A DNA stretch of 64,000 bases from CBDDBK01 sp965225715 (GCA_965225715.1 CBDDBK010000003.1:248001-312000), one strand, 5' to 3'; positions 1-8,750 are shown, counted from the first letter of the stretch. Notes: generated by a model from the sequence alone, not told the origin. Program-made: numbers and translations.

Positions 1-375
1 ACAAGCAACTAAGCTAAAACCCTGTCCTATAACCCTAGAGGAAAACCATGTATTTTTTGGAACAAGTATCTGAAAACCAAAACTATCACCTAATTTCTTA
101 TGTTCAAGTTTTCCATTTTTTTGGATATAAAAAATTTCTACTGGATTGCCTGTATAAAAATGCCATAATTCGTCGCTTTGAAGGCGGTGAAAAGCCGAAA
201 AGTTACCTGTTTCCAGTAAAAAATATATATTTGACATAGCAAAACGCTCTACTTCTTTGTCTTCAATAGTCTTTTTTAGGTAAAAAGGGCTTTGATAATT
301 TAAACTATAATAACCACCTTCAGGATGGGCTTGGAGGTTAAGTTTATTAATCCAGTAAGCAGAAGTGTTTTTCAT
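1..375 (-). CDS. Cupin superfamily protein, DUF985/Cupin_5 type (C-terminus cut by window edge)
   Basis: The first 125 codons of a gene that runs off the left edge. The start is the ATG at 375-373. The protein opens with MKNTSAYWINKLNLQAHPEG, followed by GYYSLNY, then a stretch with FHRLQSDELWHFYTG at about residues 60-75 and ends in GQGFSLVAC. The order 'HPEGGYY ... SDELWHFYTG ... GFSLVAC' is characteristic of the Cupin_5 (DUF985) family, small beta-barrel proteins related to yeast YML079w, whose ligand and reaction are mostly unknown. The family normally ends some 20-30 residues beyond this point, so little is missing. It is downstream of rpsP on the same strand with 289 bp between them, so it is probably a separate unit. 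Family call is secure; function is not. Confidence 0.8.
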   Translation of the reverse strand, partial: MKNTSAYWINKLNLQAHPEGGYYSLNYQSPFYLKKTIEDKEVERFAMSNIYFLLETGNFSAFHRLQSDELWHFYTGNPVEIFYIQKNGKLEHKKLGDSFGFQILVPKNTWFSSRVIGQGFSLVAC

Positions 376-519
376 TTAAGTAAAAATTAAAATACTGAAT
401 AACAGCTAATTAAAGAACTATATTTTTGCTAATAACTATTCTGAAACTAATTTTATCCAAATAAAAAAGTACAGTTAATTGATCATTAATTTAAAAAAAT
501 AAAAATCTATATCAGTATT

Positions 520-600
520 TTCAAATATTGAAAAAGATCTTTAGAAGATTTAACTCATTGGCATTGAAAGTGAACATTTCTGAGATAAAACTATAAACCA
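520..600 (-). repeat. Dispersed intergenic repeat, second sub-type, degenerate copy
   Basis: Read on the minus strand this stretch has TTTTATCTCAGAAATGTTCA followed by a TTCA..GCCAATGAGTTAAA block, which recurs with changes at 12838-12920, 24177-24246 and 30008-30093. It lies between the cupin gene and rpsP. It has no coding potential that I can see. Confidence 0.4.
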
Positions 601-664
601 TTAAAAGATACCTAAACTTTCAAAGTATTTTGGTATAAATGAAAGCTTAGGCTTATATCAAAAA

Positions 665-1327
665 TTATACTTGTGGAGATTCAGTTTCATTTTGAGTTGA
701 ATTATCTGTTTCGGGAATATCAGATGTTTCATTTTGAGTTGAATTATCTGTTTCGGGAATATCAGATGTTTCATTTTGAGTTGAATTATCTGTTTCGGGA
801 ATCGTAGATTCTTCTGTCAAATCTAATTGTTCGGCTGATTCGGCAGGTTTTGTTTTAATATTTATAGTTATTTCTTCTTCGGATGTTTCTGTAACTTCTT
901 TATTTGTTTCTCCTTCATTAAGGTCAGTAGTATTAATAACAATCTTAGTATCGGTCTTTGGAGTGTTTCCTCCGATAACAAATTGATTGGCTTTCCAATG
1001 TTTGTCTTGCCATTCTTTAAATCTTTCCTCGGCAACTTCTTGAGTAATAGCACCTTTAATAACGCCAACTTGTAAATGTTTTTTTAACATTACACCCATC
1101 CTTGAAAGTAAAGAACGCACTGTATCACTCGGCTGGGCACCTTTGAGTAGCCAGTCTACTGAAGCATCAATTTTTAGCTCGATGGTTGAAGGTTGAGTAT
1201 GAGGATTATAAACTCCTATTTTCTCTATAAAACGTCCATCACGTGGCGAGCGAGAATCTGCAATAACAATGTTGTAAATTGGTTGTTTTTTCCTTCCCTT
1301 ACGGGCTAATCTTATGCGTACAGCCAT
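665..1327 (-). CDS. rpsP: 30S ribosomal protein S16 with long acidic repeat tail
   Basis: A 220-residue protein whose first ~85 residues are canonical S16 (MAVRIRLARKGRKKQPIYNI at the N-terminus, then DSRSPRDGRFIEKIGVYNP). S16 binds 16S rRNA and is needed for 30S assembly. Residues ~86-135 continue with the segment usual in Bacteroidota S16, and the last ~85 residues form an acidic, Ser/Thr/Glu-rich tail that ends in three copies of a 14-residue unit (IPETDNSTQNETSD). S16 of most bacteria is 80-90 residues and Bacteroidota forms are about 180, so this one is long even for its group. The ATG start is clear. The usual partners rimM and trmD are not next to it. A TATATTTG box lies on the minus strand at 1428-1435, about 100 bases upstream. 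Confidence 0.97.
   Translation of the reverse strand: MAVRIRLARKGRKKQPIYNIVIADSRSPRDGRFIEKIGVYNPHTQPSTIELKIDASVDWLLKGAQPSDTVRSLLSRMGVMLKKHLQVGVIKGAITQEVAEERFKEWQDKHWKANQFVIGGNTPKTDTKIVINTTDLNEGETNKEVTETSEEEITINIKTKPAESAEQLDLTEESTIPETDNSTQNETSDIPETDNSTQNETSDIPETDNSTQNETESPQV
685..804. repeat. Three tandem 42-bp repeats inside rpsP
   Basis: A 42-bp unit starts at 685, 727 and 769; the third is cut short near 804. The units appear identical in the sequence. They encode the 14-residue repeats of the S16 tail and, being in frame, allow copy-number change without frameshift. Confidence 0.95.
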
Positions 1328-1427
1328 ATTTTAATAATTAACTGAATATGAAATTATAGGTTATTTTAATAATAAGTTATGAACAATTCTGAAAGAAATT
1401 AAATTATATTTAGCTTCAAAAGAACGA

Positions 1428-1435
1428 CAAATATA
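1428..1435 (-). promoter_or_regulatory. Candidate Bacteroidota -7 promoter box for rpsP
   Basis: TATATTTG on the minus strand matches the TAnnTTTG -7 consensus. It sits in the loop of a 10-bp inverted repeat (TAGCTTCAAA at 1411-1420 and its complement at 1445-1454). No convincing TTG -33 element was found at the expected distance, so the call is tentative. Confidence 0.3.
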
Positions 1436-1454
1436 GATATATTTTTTGAAGCTA

Positions 1455-1747
1455 ATTAGTTTTATACCAAACAAAAATAAGCCTTACTATTGTTTGGGAA
1501 CAATGCAAAAATAGAACAGGCTTGTTTTATAAAAATTTTTGATGATTTTGTATTTTTTTTGTTTGATTTTCAATAATTTGTATTTTCAAATCTAAAAAAA
1601 ATATAGACTTTAACTTAATTAAATAATTTTGATATTGAAATATAATCGTGTCACTTGAAAAAAGAAGCAATATTACACAAGCAGTGATAATTGATTTTGT
1701 CGTTCTATATTATATTGCCCTAACAAATAGTGCGAGTGCCCAAACAT
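1455..1747. other. Intergenic stretch between rpsP and the DUF2911 gene
   Basis: AT-rich with no credible reading frame. It holds an imperfect hairpin (CCAAACAA near 1466 and TTGTTTGG near 1492). Around 1650 there is a fragment, GTGTCACTTGAAAAAAG, that resembles the end of the dispersed repeat family. Confidence 0.4.
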
Positions 1748-1891
1748 AGACCTTTGCACCATTATATACAATAAAAATCTGGTTATCAGTATTTTATAAA
1801 ATACTTAATTACTTGATAATAAAATAATTATAAAAAACAGTTTTATAAATTTTATACTCATAAGTTGTTGGTAATGTACATAAAAAGGTCT
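1748..1891 (+). mobile_element. MITE-like element, copy 1 (AGACCTTTGCACC end)
   Basis: It begins AGACCTTTGCACC and ends AAAAAGGTCT. Its interior (AATAAAAATCTGGTTAT, then TTTTATACTCATAAGTTG and GTAATGTACAT) aligns with the reverse complement of 20517-20631. It has no reading frame. The terminal sequence resembles the inverted ends of IS elements seen in Bacteroidota, so this is probably a non-autonomous derivative. Confidence 0.6.
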
Positions 1892-2051
1892 TTAGTTTTA
1901 GAGATTTTCTTAATTTTATCATTACTTGTATAATACTACTCTTCGATAAGAAAGCATAAAATTGGTTAACTTGAAAATCAAATTGCCGCCAGGTAAATTT
2001 TAATTTGTAAATAATTTGATTATTATTTCAGAAATGTTCATTTGATTTTTG

Positions 2052-2576
2052 TTAATCGTAGTATATAGGAATACTTACTGCTGTCCTACCCCAAAGCAAT
2101 ACAATTTCGCTTTCATTCGCTTTTACTTCTTTTATATCTATGGTAAAGCTATGGATAAATTTAGAAACTAAAAAACTTTCAACTTCATTCCTACAATAAT
2201 CCTGGGCAGTGTTATATTTAAAAAGCCCTCTTTGTCCTAAATTTGTATTTAAAATAATTGTCCAAGTGGCTGAATCTGGTATAGTAAATAAACTATAAGT
2301 ACCAGGTGGCAAAGTATCAGTAACAAAAATTATTGTATCGGTAACGGTAAGTTCAGGAACTTCATCGTCCCCTGTTCGCCATAGTTTATTGTATTTTACT
2401 TTAGAACCAAAAATTAAAAACTTATCACTAGTTTGTTGAGGACGTGTATAAGTTATTTTTAAATACATATCTCCCAATTGTTTATAAACCAAACCAACTG
2501 GACTTCTTCTATAATCTGTTGTTTGAGATTTTAATGAAAAAGTAAATACGAATAGTATTAGAATAAAAAAACGCAT
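2052..2576 (-). CDS. Secreted DUF2911-family protein
   Basis: A 174-residue protein with an N-terminal signal sequence (MRFFILILFVFTFSLKSQ). The body carries the DUF2911 signatures: SPVGLVYKQLGDMYLKITYTRP, 'IFGSKV...LWRTGDDEVPE', 'LPPGTYSLFTIPD' followed by a W-T-I-I-L-N strand, and a C-terminal 'VLLWGRTAVSIP'. DUF2911 proteins are common exported proteins of Bacteroidota with no settled function. The length fits a single domain. The ATG at 2576-2574 places the signal peptide directly at the N-terminus. It is transcribed alone, with 115 bp to the cca gene upstream on the same strand. Confidence 0.85.
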   Translation of the reverse strand: MRFFILILFVFTFSLKSQTTDYRRSPVGLVYKQLGDMYLKITYTRPQQTSDKFLIFGSKVKYNKLWRTGDDEVPELTVTDTIIFVTDTLPPGTYSLFTIPDSATWTIILNTNLGQRGLFKYNTAQDYCRNEVESFLVSKFIHSFTIDIKEVKANESEIVLLWGRTAVSIPIYYD

Positions 2577-2691
2577 ATTAAAATTAATTAGAAACTAGAA
2601 ATTATGGCGATTATATAACTATTAGAGTTCTGTCACTTAAAAAAGAGACTTTCAGAAGGTCTAACATATAATTAATAATAAAAAAAATCAA

Positions 2692-4155
2692 TCAACTACT
2701 TTCTAAGCCCATTTCTTTGCCTATTTTTAACATATAAGCAAAACTTTCTTCGTAGTTATTTTTGATAATGCCTTCCAAAATACCTTCTCTTATTTTAGTT
2801 TTTATCTCTCCGACCATTTTAGAAGGTTTTAAATTAAAAGTTTTCATGATTATTTCACCATTAATAAGGGGTTGAAAATTACGTAACTTATCTCTGCTTT
2901 CAACCTCTTGAATTTTCTGTTCTACTCGATCAAAGTTGGCTAAATATTGTTTTACTTTTTCAGAGTTTTTAGAAGTAATATCTGCGCGGCATAGTTTAAA
3001 AAGGGATTCTAAATCATCGCCTGCATCTACAATAATACGACGAATAGCCGAATCAGTAGTCTGTTTTTGAGCCAAAACAATAGGTCGTAAATGTAAAGCG
3101 ACCATTTTTTGAACAAAACGCATATTGTAATTCATAGGCAGACAAAAATGTCTAAAAATTTTTGGTACCATCTTACTGCCTAAATCTTCATGACCATGAA
3201 AAGTCCAACCTAGCGTATTATTAAAACGTTTTGTAGCTGGTTTAGCAATATCATGCAATAAAGCTGCCCAGCGTAAGTATAAATCCTTAGTCGTTTTTGA
3301 TATATTATCTAAAACCTCTAATGTATGATAGAAATTATCTTTATGTCTTTTGTTATCAATAATTTCAACTCCTTTTAAAGCCAATAATTCAGGAAAAATA
3401 AATGTCAGTAATCCAGACTCATATAAAAGTTTAAAACCAAGAGAAGGTTTTGGAGTCATTAAAATTTTATTAAATTCGTCGCGTATACGCTCTTGAGATA
3501 TAATTTTAATGCGCTTCTTATTTTTAATAATAGCTTGTAAAGTTTTAGGCGAAATAGTAAAATTTAGTTGATTAGCAAAACGAATAGCCCTTAACATACG
3601 AAGAGGGTCATCTTGAAAAGTCAATTTAGGGTCAAGAGGTGTTTTGAGAATTTTCTTTTCTATATCACGAAGTCCATTAAAAGGATCTATAAGCTGTCCA
3701 TAATCTTCTTTATTAAGGCTTATACTCAGTGCATTAATAGTAAAATCTCGTCTATTTTGATCATCGGATAGCGAACCAAGTTGTACCGAGGGATTTCGAG
3801 AGTTTAAATGATAAGATTCTTTTCTGGCTCCTACAAACTCAATAATATAATTTTGGAAAGTAACCATAGCAGTTCCAAAATTTTTATATTCGATAACTTC
3901 CAAATTTTTACCTAAACTTCTGCTTAGCCGGGCAGCAAAATCTTTTGCTAGCTCTATACCATTGCCAACACAAACGACATCTATATCTTTAGAAGCTCTA
4001 TTTAAAAGTAAATCTCTAACGTATCCACCTATTAAATACGTTTTTAGTCCTAAATCTTTGGCAGCATCAGTGAGTATTTTAAATATTATATTTTTATTAA
4101 GATAGTCTTCAAAAGATTTTAAAGGTGCAGTTAAGTTTTTTTGTTCCTCGGACAT
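2692..4155 (-). CDS. cca: CCA tRNA nucleotidyltransferase (class II, with HD domain)
   Basis: Adds or repairs the 3' CCA of tRNAs using CTP and ATP. The nucleotidyltransferase core is visible near residues 40-65 as LIGGYVRDLLLN followed by SKDIDVVCVG, giving the GG-x-VRD motif and the DxD metal-binding pair. The family motif RRDFTINAL and the BD-type helix 'DDPLRMLRAIRFANQL' follow, then the ERIRDE motif. An HD phosphohydrolase domain is present from about residue 280 (AALLHDIAKP, then FHGHEDLGSKM). The length of 487 residues is normal for HD-containing bacterial enzymes. In Bacteroidota the same family is sometimes labelled poly(A) polymerase, but only one copy is seen here and the CCA role is the default. 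It stands alone. Confidence 0.93.
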   Translation of the reverse strand: MSEEQKNLTAPLKSFEDYLNKNIIFKILTDAAKDLGLKTYLIGGYVRDLLLNRASKDIDVVCVGNGIELAKDFAARLSRSLGKNLEVIEYKNFGTAMVTFQNYIIEFVGARKESYHLNSRNPSVQLGSLSDDQNRRDFTINALSISLNKEDYGQLIDPFNGLRDIEKKILKTPLDPKLTFQDDPLRMLRAIRFANQLNFTISPKTLQAIIKNKKRIKIISQERIRDEFNKILMTPKPSLGFKLLYESGLLTFIFPELLALKGVEIIDNKRHKDNFYHTLEVLDNISKTTKDLYLRWAALLHDIAKPATKRFNNTLGWTFHGHEDLGSKMVPKIFRHFCLPMNYNMRFVQKMVALHLRPIVLAQKQTTDSAIRRIIVDAGDDLESLFKLCRADITSKNSEKVKQYLANFDRVEQKIQEVESRDKLRNFQPLINGEIIMKTFNLKPSKMVGEIKTKIREGILEGIIKNNYEESFAYMLKIGKEMGLESS

Positions 4156-4555
4156 GATCTAAAATCCTTTTAATTTAAAAAACCAATAGTTTAGTTATTT
4201 TTTAATACATTTATAATCAAATATTTATGATTTTTAATTTTCCTAATTTCCAATTCTTAAAAAATAATGAGTAGAATATAAAAGAATTAAGTATACGTAT
4301 AACTCGGTTGAGTTTTTAAAGACCTGTAATCATATTTTATGGTTAAAATAATATAAAATTTAGTCAGAAAACTGTATTAAGATAATGCCAAAAATAGTAA
4401 ATTTGAAATATATAACTCAATAATTGCAAAATTATGAAAAATATAATACTGAAAATCAATATGTTAACTTTGTAAAGTTATAAAAAATATAAGTAACTGA
4501 TTATCAATATATAAAAGATATTGTAATCATATCACTTGGAAAAGGGAAATGTACC
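4156..4555. other. AT-rich divergent gap between cca and a membrane-protein gene
   Basis: No reading frame or RNA gene was recognised. TAACTTTG at 4465-4472 (+) fits the TAnnTTTG -7 box and lies 83 bases before the ATG at 4556. The last 30 bases (ATCACTTGGAAAAGGG) resemble the end of the dispersed repeat family. Confidence 0.35.
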
Positions 4556-5356
4556 ATGCGTTACAATTTTTTGAGTTTTGATATTGCTGGAGGTGGACTT
4601 GTGGGTATGGCTTTTATGGCTAAATTTAAAAATATAAGTCTTTCTTTTCCAATATATTTTGGACTTTTTATCTCTATTTGGCTCATCTATAACTTCGACC
4701 ATATTTTAGACATTAAGGCTAAAGTTTTTTCAAAAAGTTCTCGACGCTATTTTTTTCAAAAACATAGTCATAGCTTAAAATATGTATTGGGTTTTGGTTT
4801 TTTGTTGGGTTTTTTAAATCTATTTTTCTTGCCTTACATCATTTTAAAATATGGACTTATTCTGACTTTAGGAGTTGGTTTTTATTTTTTTATGCTCTCT
4901 AAACTTTCTATTATTTTTTTTTTTCAAAAAGAGTTTACAGGGGCTTTATTATATACGATAGGGATTTTTTTGCCAATTCAAGTTTCAGGCAAGAATTTTT
5001 TAGATTTACAATCTATTCATGTTGTTTTACTTTATTTTATTTTAGCTTTTCAAAATATAATGTTGTTTGCCTATTTTGAATCCGAACAAGACAGATACGA
5101 ATCTCAAATCTCTTGGACTAGTCATATAAATCCAAAACGGGCTTACCTTATATTAACTCTAATTTTTATTTTAGGTTATTTGGAAATAGCTTTAGCCAAG
5201 ATATATATAACACCATCTATTTGGATTATTTTGTTTATAATGTTCTTAATTTTAAGCAGTCTTTTTGTGTTTTCCAAGTTTTTCAAAATAAAGCAACGGT
5301 ATCGCCTCATTGGTGACGCGGTTTTTTATATTCCTATTATTTATTTAGTTATTTAA
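4556..5356 (+). CDS. Polytopic membrane protein, UbiA-like prenyltransferase family (tentative)
   Basis: A 266-residue protein with about eight hydrophobic segments and short loops. Just after the second segment it has YNFDHILDIKAK followed by S-S-R-R-Y-F-F-Q-K-H. This resembles the first Asp-rich motif (N/D-x-x-D-x-x-x-D) of the UbiA superfamily and the 'R-x-x-F-H' that follows in divergent Bacteroidota members. A second acidic cluster, ESEQDRYES, lies near residue 175 and fits the second Asp-rich loop. UbiA proteins transfer prenyl groups onto aromatic acceptors, but no substrate can be inferred here. Phenylalanine and leucine content is very high. It precedes hldE with a dispersed repeat between them. 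It could equally be an uncharacterised transporter-like protein. Confidence 0.45.
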   Translation: MRYNFLSFDIAGGGLVGMAFMAKFKNISLSFPIYFGLFISIWLIYNFDHILDIKAKVFSKSSRRYFFQKHSHSLKYVLGFGFLLGFLNLFFLPYIILKYGLILTLGVGFYFFMLSKLSIIFFFQKEFTGALLYTIGIFLPIQVSGKNFLDLQSIHVVLLYFILAFQNIMLFAYFESEQDRYESQISWTSHINPKRAYLILTLIFILGYLEIALAKIYITPSIWIILFIMFLILSSLFVFSKFFKIKQRYRLIGDAVFYIPIIYLVI

Positions 5357-5373
5357 AATTAACCACTTGAAAA

Positions 5374-5464
5374 TATAGCAAGGCTATTTTATTTTACGAA
5401 ATGTTCTGTTCCATCATTAATAAGTTAGAATTCTAAAAACTTTTTTTAAGTGATATGAATATAA
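5374..5464 (+). repeat. Dispersed ~94-bp intergenic repeat, copy A
   Basis: It starts TATAGCAAGGCTATTTTATT and continues through AAGTTAGAATTCTAAAAAC to AAGTGATATGAATATAA. The copy aligns along its length with 14285-14378, 24915-25008 and 32533-32626. Its 3' end overlaps the start of the heptose-kinase gene, so the ATG at 5455 and the first three codons lie inside the repeat. Confidence 0.7.
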
Positions 5465-6393
5465 ATTATTTACCTAAAAAATTGCTGGTTTTAGGCGATG
5501 TCATGTTGGATTATTATACCATCGGAGAAGTTAAGCGTATATCACCAGAAGCTCCTGTTCCTGTTGTACTTGTAAAAGAAGAAAAAACAACTTTAGGTGG
5601 TGCTGCTAATGTAGCAAATAATTTGGCTGGTTTAAAAAACGAAGTTTCTATATTTGGTGCCTTAGGAAAAGATGCCTACGGAGAAATTTTTAATCAAATA
5701 CTGAAACAAAAAGGTATTAAAAATCAGTGTTTAAAACTTAAAGATTATTCCACTATTTTTAAAAATAGAATTATTGCTCAGCGTCAACAAATTGCTCGTA
5801 TAGATTACGAAAGTCCTTTTATAGACCACGCTTTAGCTCTGGCACATTTTGAAAATATTTTTCAAAACAATTGTTTTGATATGCTTATTCTTTCCGATTA
5901 TGGAAAAGGATTATGTAGTCTTTATTTTTGTCAACATATTATTAAACAGGCTAAAAACAAACATATTAAGACAATCATAGATCCGAAAGTAAAAGATTGG
6001 AAACAATATGCAGGTTGTTTTTTGATCACACCAAATTTTAAAGAATTTAAAGAAGTTTTAGGACTTAATCACCTTGAAAACACCGATGAAAATATAGAAA
6101 AATACGCCTTTCAACTTCGTTCTACATTTAATTTAGAAAATATCATCATCACGCGTTCCGATAAAGGCATGTCTTTGGTAGAAGAAAAAGAGATTACTCA
6201 TTTTCGAGTTCAGGCTACAGAGGTGTTCGATGTTTCTGGTGCTGGAGACACGGTTGTGGCTGTTTTAGCAACCTGTTTGAGTAATAATTATTCTTTAAAA
6301 GAAGCCTGTAGTCATGCAAATCTCGCAGCAGGCTATGTCATTTCAAAAACAGGAACTTATTCTATTTCTTTAGAAGAATTATCAAGATTATAA
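5455..6393 (+). CDS. hldE: D-glycero-beta-D-manno-heptose-7-phosphate kinase (PfkB family)
   Basis: A 312-residue PfkB-fold kinase of the RfaE/HldE kinase-domain type, expected to phosphorylate D-glycero-D-manno-heptose 7-phosphate at C1 for LPS inner-core biosynthesis. The N-terminus has GDVMLDYYTIGEVKRISPEA and PVPVV, typical of the family. The substrate-binding LGGAANVANNLAGL follows, and the ATP site and catalytic Asp are in FDVSGAGDTVVAVLATCL near residue 255. The C-terminal adenylyltransferase domain of bifunctional HldE is absent, so this corresponds to a stand-alone HldA-like kinase; the partner would be encoded elsewhere. The start codon falls within an intergenic repeat. Substrate assignment rests on family resemblance only. 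Confidence 0.82.
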   Translation: MNINYLPKKLLVLGDVMLDYYTIGEVKRISPEAPVPVVLVKEEKTTLGGAANVANNLAGLKNEVSIFGALGKDAYGEIFNQILKQKGIKNQCLKLKDYSTIFKNRIIAQRQQIARIDYESPFIDHALALAHFENIFQNNCFDMLILSDYGKGLCSLYFCQHIIKQAKNKHIKTIIDPKVKDWKQYAGCFLITPNFKEFKEVLGLNHLENTDENIEKYAFQLRSTFNLENIIITRSDKGMSLVEEKEITHFRVQATEVFDVSGAGDTVVAVLATCLSNNYSLKEACSHANLAAGYVISKTGTYSISLEELSRL

Positions 6394-6486
6394 CTTTAAA
6401 CAAGAAAAAAGTTTTTAGTATATAATATACTGATTATAAGTAGTATATTTTTTTTATATAGCTTGCTATATTCTGGGAACTTATTC

Positions 6487-7185
6487 CTAACTATTTTGAT
6501 TTTCTTCAAGCATTAAAATTTGTATTTCAGTAATAAGCCTATCCACATCTTCTCTATCTGTACCTGTGTAAAAACCTCTTATTTGTCCTTTGGCATCTAC
6601 GAGTATAAATTTATCGGTATGTATAAAGTCAGATTGTCCTTCTTCATTTTTAACTTCTTTATTTGCTGCCACAAAATAACCACAACGTGCTAAATCATAG
6701 ATTTCTGATTTTTTGCCTGTAAGCAAATACCATATAGCGTCATTAATATTTCGGTTTTGAGCATATTCTTTCAAAACAGATACGCTATCATATCTGGGGT
6801 TAACCGTATGGTATAAAATTTTAAAATCTTTTCGAACTTTAAACGCTTCTTGTACCCGTAATAATTCTTTAGTCATATCAATACAAATACCGGGGCAAGT
6901 TGTGAAAAAAAAACCAGCCACATAAATTTGACCTTCTAAATCAGCCCGACTTACAAATTCATTATTTTGATTCGTAAAACTAAAATGAGGTATTTTATGA
7001 ATACTATCAGTATCTTCGTGAAGACATTGCATGCTTTTGGGATTGTAAACTTGAAGCTTTTTGATATCATTATTGGTTAAGATATTCAGACGGTAACGGT
7101 GTTGTCCAGATTGAAAAATAAGAAGTAAAAGAATAGGAAACAGGAAAAGCAAGGCAAGAAAAATATATTTTTTATAGGCGCGCAT
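6487..7185 (-). CDS. SCO1/SenC family copper chaperone-like protein
   Basis: A membrane-anchored thioredoxin-fold protein of about 232 residues. I chose the ATG at 7185 (MRAYKKYIFLALLFLF), since the longer frame opens only with TTG. One N-terminal transmembrane helix is followed by a periplasmic domain. The copper or redox motif CPGIC (C-x3-C) lies in FFFTTCPGICIDMTKELLRV, and the matching histidine is in FIHTDKFILVD, so the full SCO metal site (two Cys plus His) is present. SCO proteins deliver copper to the CuA site of cytochrome oxidase; in an organism with NosZ a role at its CuA centre is also conceivable. It is monocistronic and convergent with hldE. Confidence 0.88.
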   Translation of the reverse strand: MRAYKKYIFLALLFLFPILLLLIFQSGQHRYRLNILTNNDIKKLQVYNPKSMQCLHEDTDSIHKIPHFSFTNQNNEFVSRADLEGQIYVAGFFFTTCPGICIDMTKELLRVQEAFKVRKDFKILYHTVNPRYDSVSVLKEYAQNRNINDAIWYLLTGKKSEIYDLARCGYFVAANKEVKNEEGQSDFIHTDKFILVDAKGQIRGFYTGTDREDVDRLITEIQILMLEENQNS

Positions 7186-7451
7186 AGCAAAGAAATAAAT
7201 ACATAACAAAATAATAAAAATCAAAATCTTAATTTACCAAGATACACTAATTCTATCTAAGCAGATAGATAGAATTGGATATTTTTTGTTTATTAGTTTC
7301 TAATAATTTTATAATCAATTTATTAGAAAATATTTTTAATTTTATAGATTAAACCATTAGTTTTTACTATTATAATTTATAATTTTAGAGTTCAATTTTA
7401 AGTATTCTAATTTTAGAAAAGTACCGTTTTTCATTTTTCAAAAATAATCAA

Positions 7452-8750
7452 ATGGATATAATCAATACCTTATTTTTTGAACAACCCAATTTGAAATATG
7501 TTCTTTTCGGAATGATATTGATAGCTATTTCTACGGCTAGTATAGGGACTTTTGTATTTTTAAACAAAAAATCTTTAGTCAGTGATACAGTAGCGCATAG
7601 TGTTTTACCGGGTATCGCATTGGCTTTTTTGCTTATAGGTGAGAAAAATATTTACTTTTTGGTTATTGGTGCTTTTATATCAGGTTGGTTATCGATGTTG
7701 AGTATTAATTACATTGTCAATCATTCTAAACTATCAGAAGATACCGCCATTGCTTTAGTACTTTCGGTATTTTTTGGAATAGGGATAGTTTTATTGGTTA
7801 ATATTCAACATTCTGGAAATGCTGAACAATCTGGTTTAGAACATTTTATATTTGGAAAAGCTGCTGCTTTGATTGGAAGCGATTTAAAGGTTTTCAGTAT
7901 TATTTGTTGTGTAGTTATCGTGACTATTATTCTTCTCTTTAAAGAACTCAAAATCATTACTTTTGATAAATCTTTTGCTCAAACAATTGGTTTGCCTGTC
8001 AGAGGTTTAGAACTATTAATTGAGAGTTTAATGGTACTGGCTATCGTAGCAGGTATACAAGCTGTTGGCATTATTCTAACAGCAGCCATGCTCATAACGC
8101 CTATTGCTATTGGTTTATTCTGGACCCAAAAACTCCGCAGTCTACTCTTTTTAGCAATCCTATTTAATGTTCTATCCAGTGGAATTGGGGTGTATGTTTC
8201 TTATGCTTTGCCAAAGATGCCAACGGGACCTTGGGTTGTAGTTACTTTAATGTTTTTTTTGGTTTTCTCTTTTCTGTTTGGAAAAAATAATGGACTCGTC
8301 GGTAATTTTGTACAACAACAGAAAAACCAATTTCGGATTTTACAAGAAAATATTCTTAAAACATTTTACAAAAGTGGGGAATCTAATAATATTTATTTAA
8401 GTCCCAAAACACTTGATGATTTATTAAAAGTACGTTATTTTGACGCTATACCTTTGCGCTTAGGCTTATTTTTATTAAAACTAAAAAAACATGTTTATTT
8501 TTCAGAAAACCATTGGTTATTAACACATTCTGGACTAAAAAAAGCAACACGTATTATCAAAGTACACCGGTTGTGGGAATTGTATCTTTTGGAATATGTA
8601 GAGCTCATGGATGACCATGTCCACCAAGATGCTGAAGTTATAGAACATCTTATTACTCCAGAACTAGAAAAAGATTTAGAAGAAAAGATGAATTACCCTT
8701 CACATGACCCTCACAAACAAAAAATACCATACCAAGTACCAAAAGTTTAA
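7452..8750 (+). CDS. Metal ABC transporter permease fused to a DtxR-like C-terminal domain
   Basis: A 432-residue fusion. Residues 1-275 form an ABC-3 family permease (ZnuB/MntB/TroC type) with about eight membrane helices, including SLVSDTVAHSVLPGIALAFL and VGIILTAAMLITPIAIGLFW. Residues ~300-432 resemble the middle and C-terminal part of the DtxR/MntR family: WLLTHSGLKKATRIIKVHRL, then WELYLLEYVELMDDHVHQDAEVI-like sequence and HLITPEL, ending NYPSHDPHKQKIP, which matches the metal-binding dimerisation region of iron-dependent repressors. A complete DNA-binding helix-turn-helix is not obvious. Expected cargo is Mn, Fe or Zn. No ATPase or binding-protein gene lies beside it, so the complex must be completed from elsewhere. 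The DtxR part may sense metal directly at the transporter. Confidence 0.82.
   Translation: MDIINTLFFEQPNLKYVLFGMILIAISTASIGTFVFLNKKSLVSDTVAHSVLPGIALAFLLIGEKNIYFLVIGAFISGWLSMLSINYIVNHSKLSEDTAIALVLSVFFGIGIVLLVNIQHSGNAEQSGLEHFIFGKAAALIGSDLKVFSIICCVVIVTIILLFKELKIITFDKSFAQTIGLPVRGLELLIESLMVLAIVAGIQAVGIILTAAMLITPIAIGLFWTQKLRSLLFLAILFNVLSSGIGVYVSYALPKMPTGPWVVVTLMFFLVFSFLFGKNNGLVGNFVQQQKNQFRILQENILKTFYKSGESNNIYLSPKTLDDLLKVRYFDAIPLRLGLFLLKLKKHVYFSENHWLLTHSGLKKATRIIKVHRLWELYLLEYVELMDDHVHQDAEVIEHLITPELEKDLEEKMNYPSHDPHKQKIPYQVPKV

Noticed and set aside
48..239. 63-codon plus-strand ORF at the left edge
   Set aside because: It is the antisense shadow of the cupin gene, which shows clear family motifs on the minus strand.
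868..1068. 66-codon ORF within rpsP in another frame
   Set aside because: Fully inside rpsP, Leu/Lys-rich composition due to frame shift of the acidic tail; no independent support.
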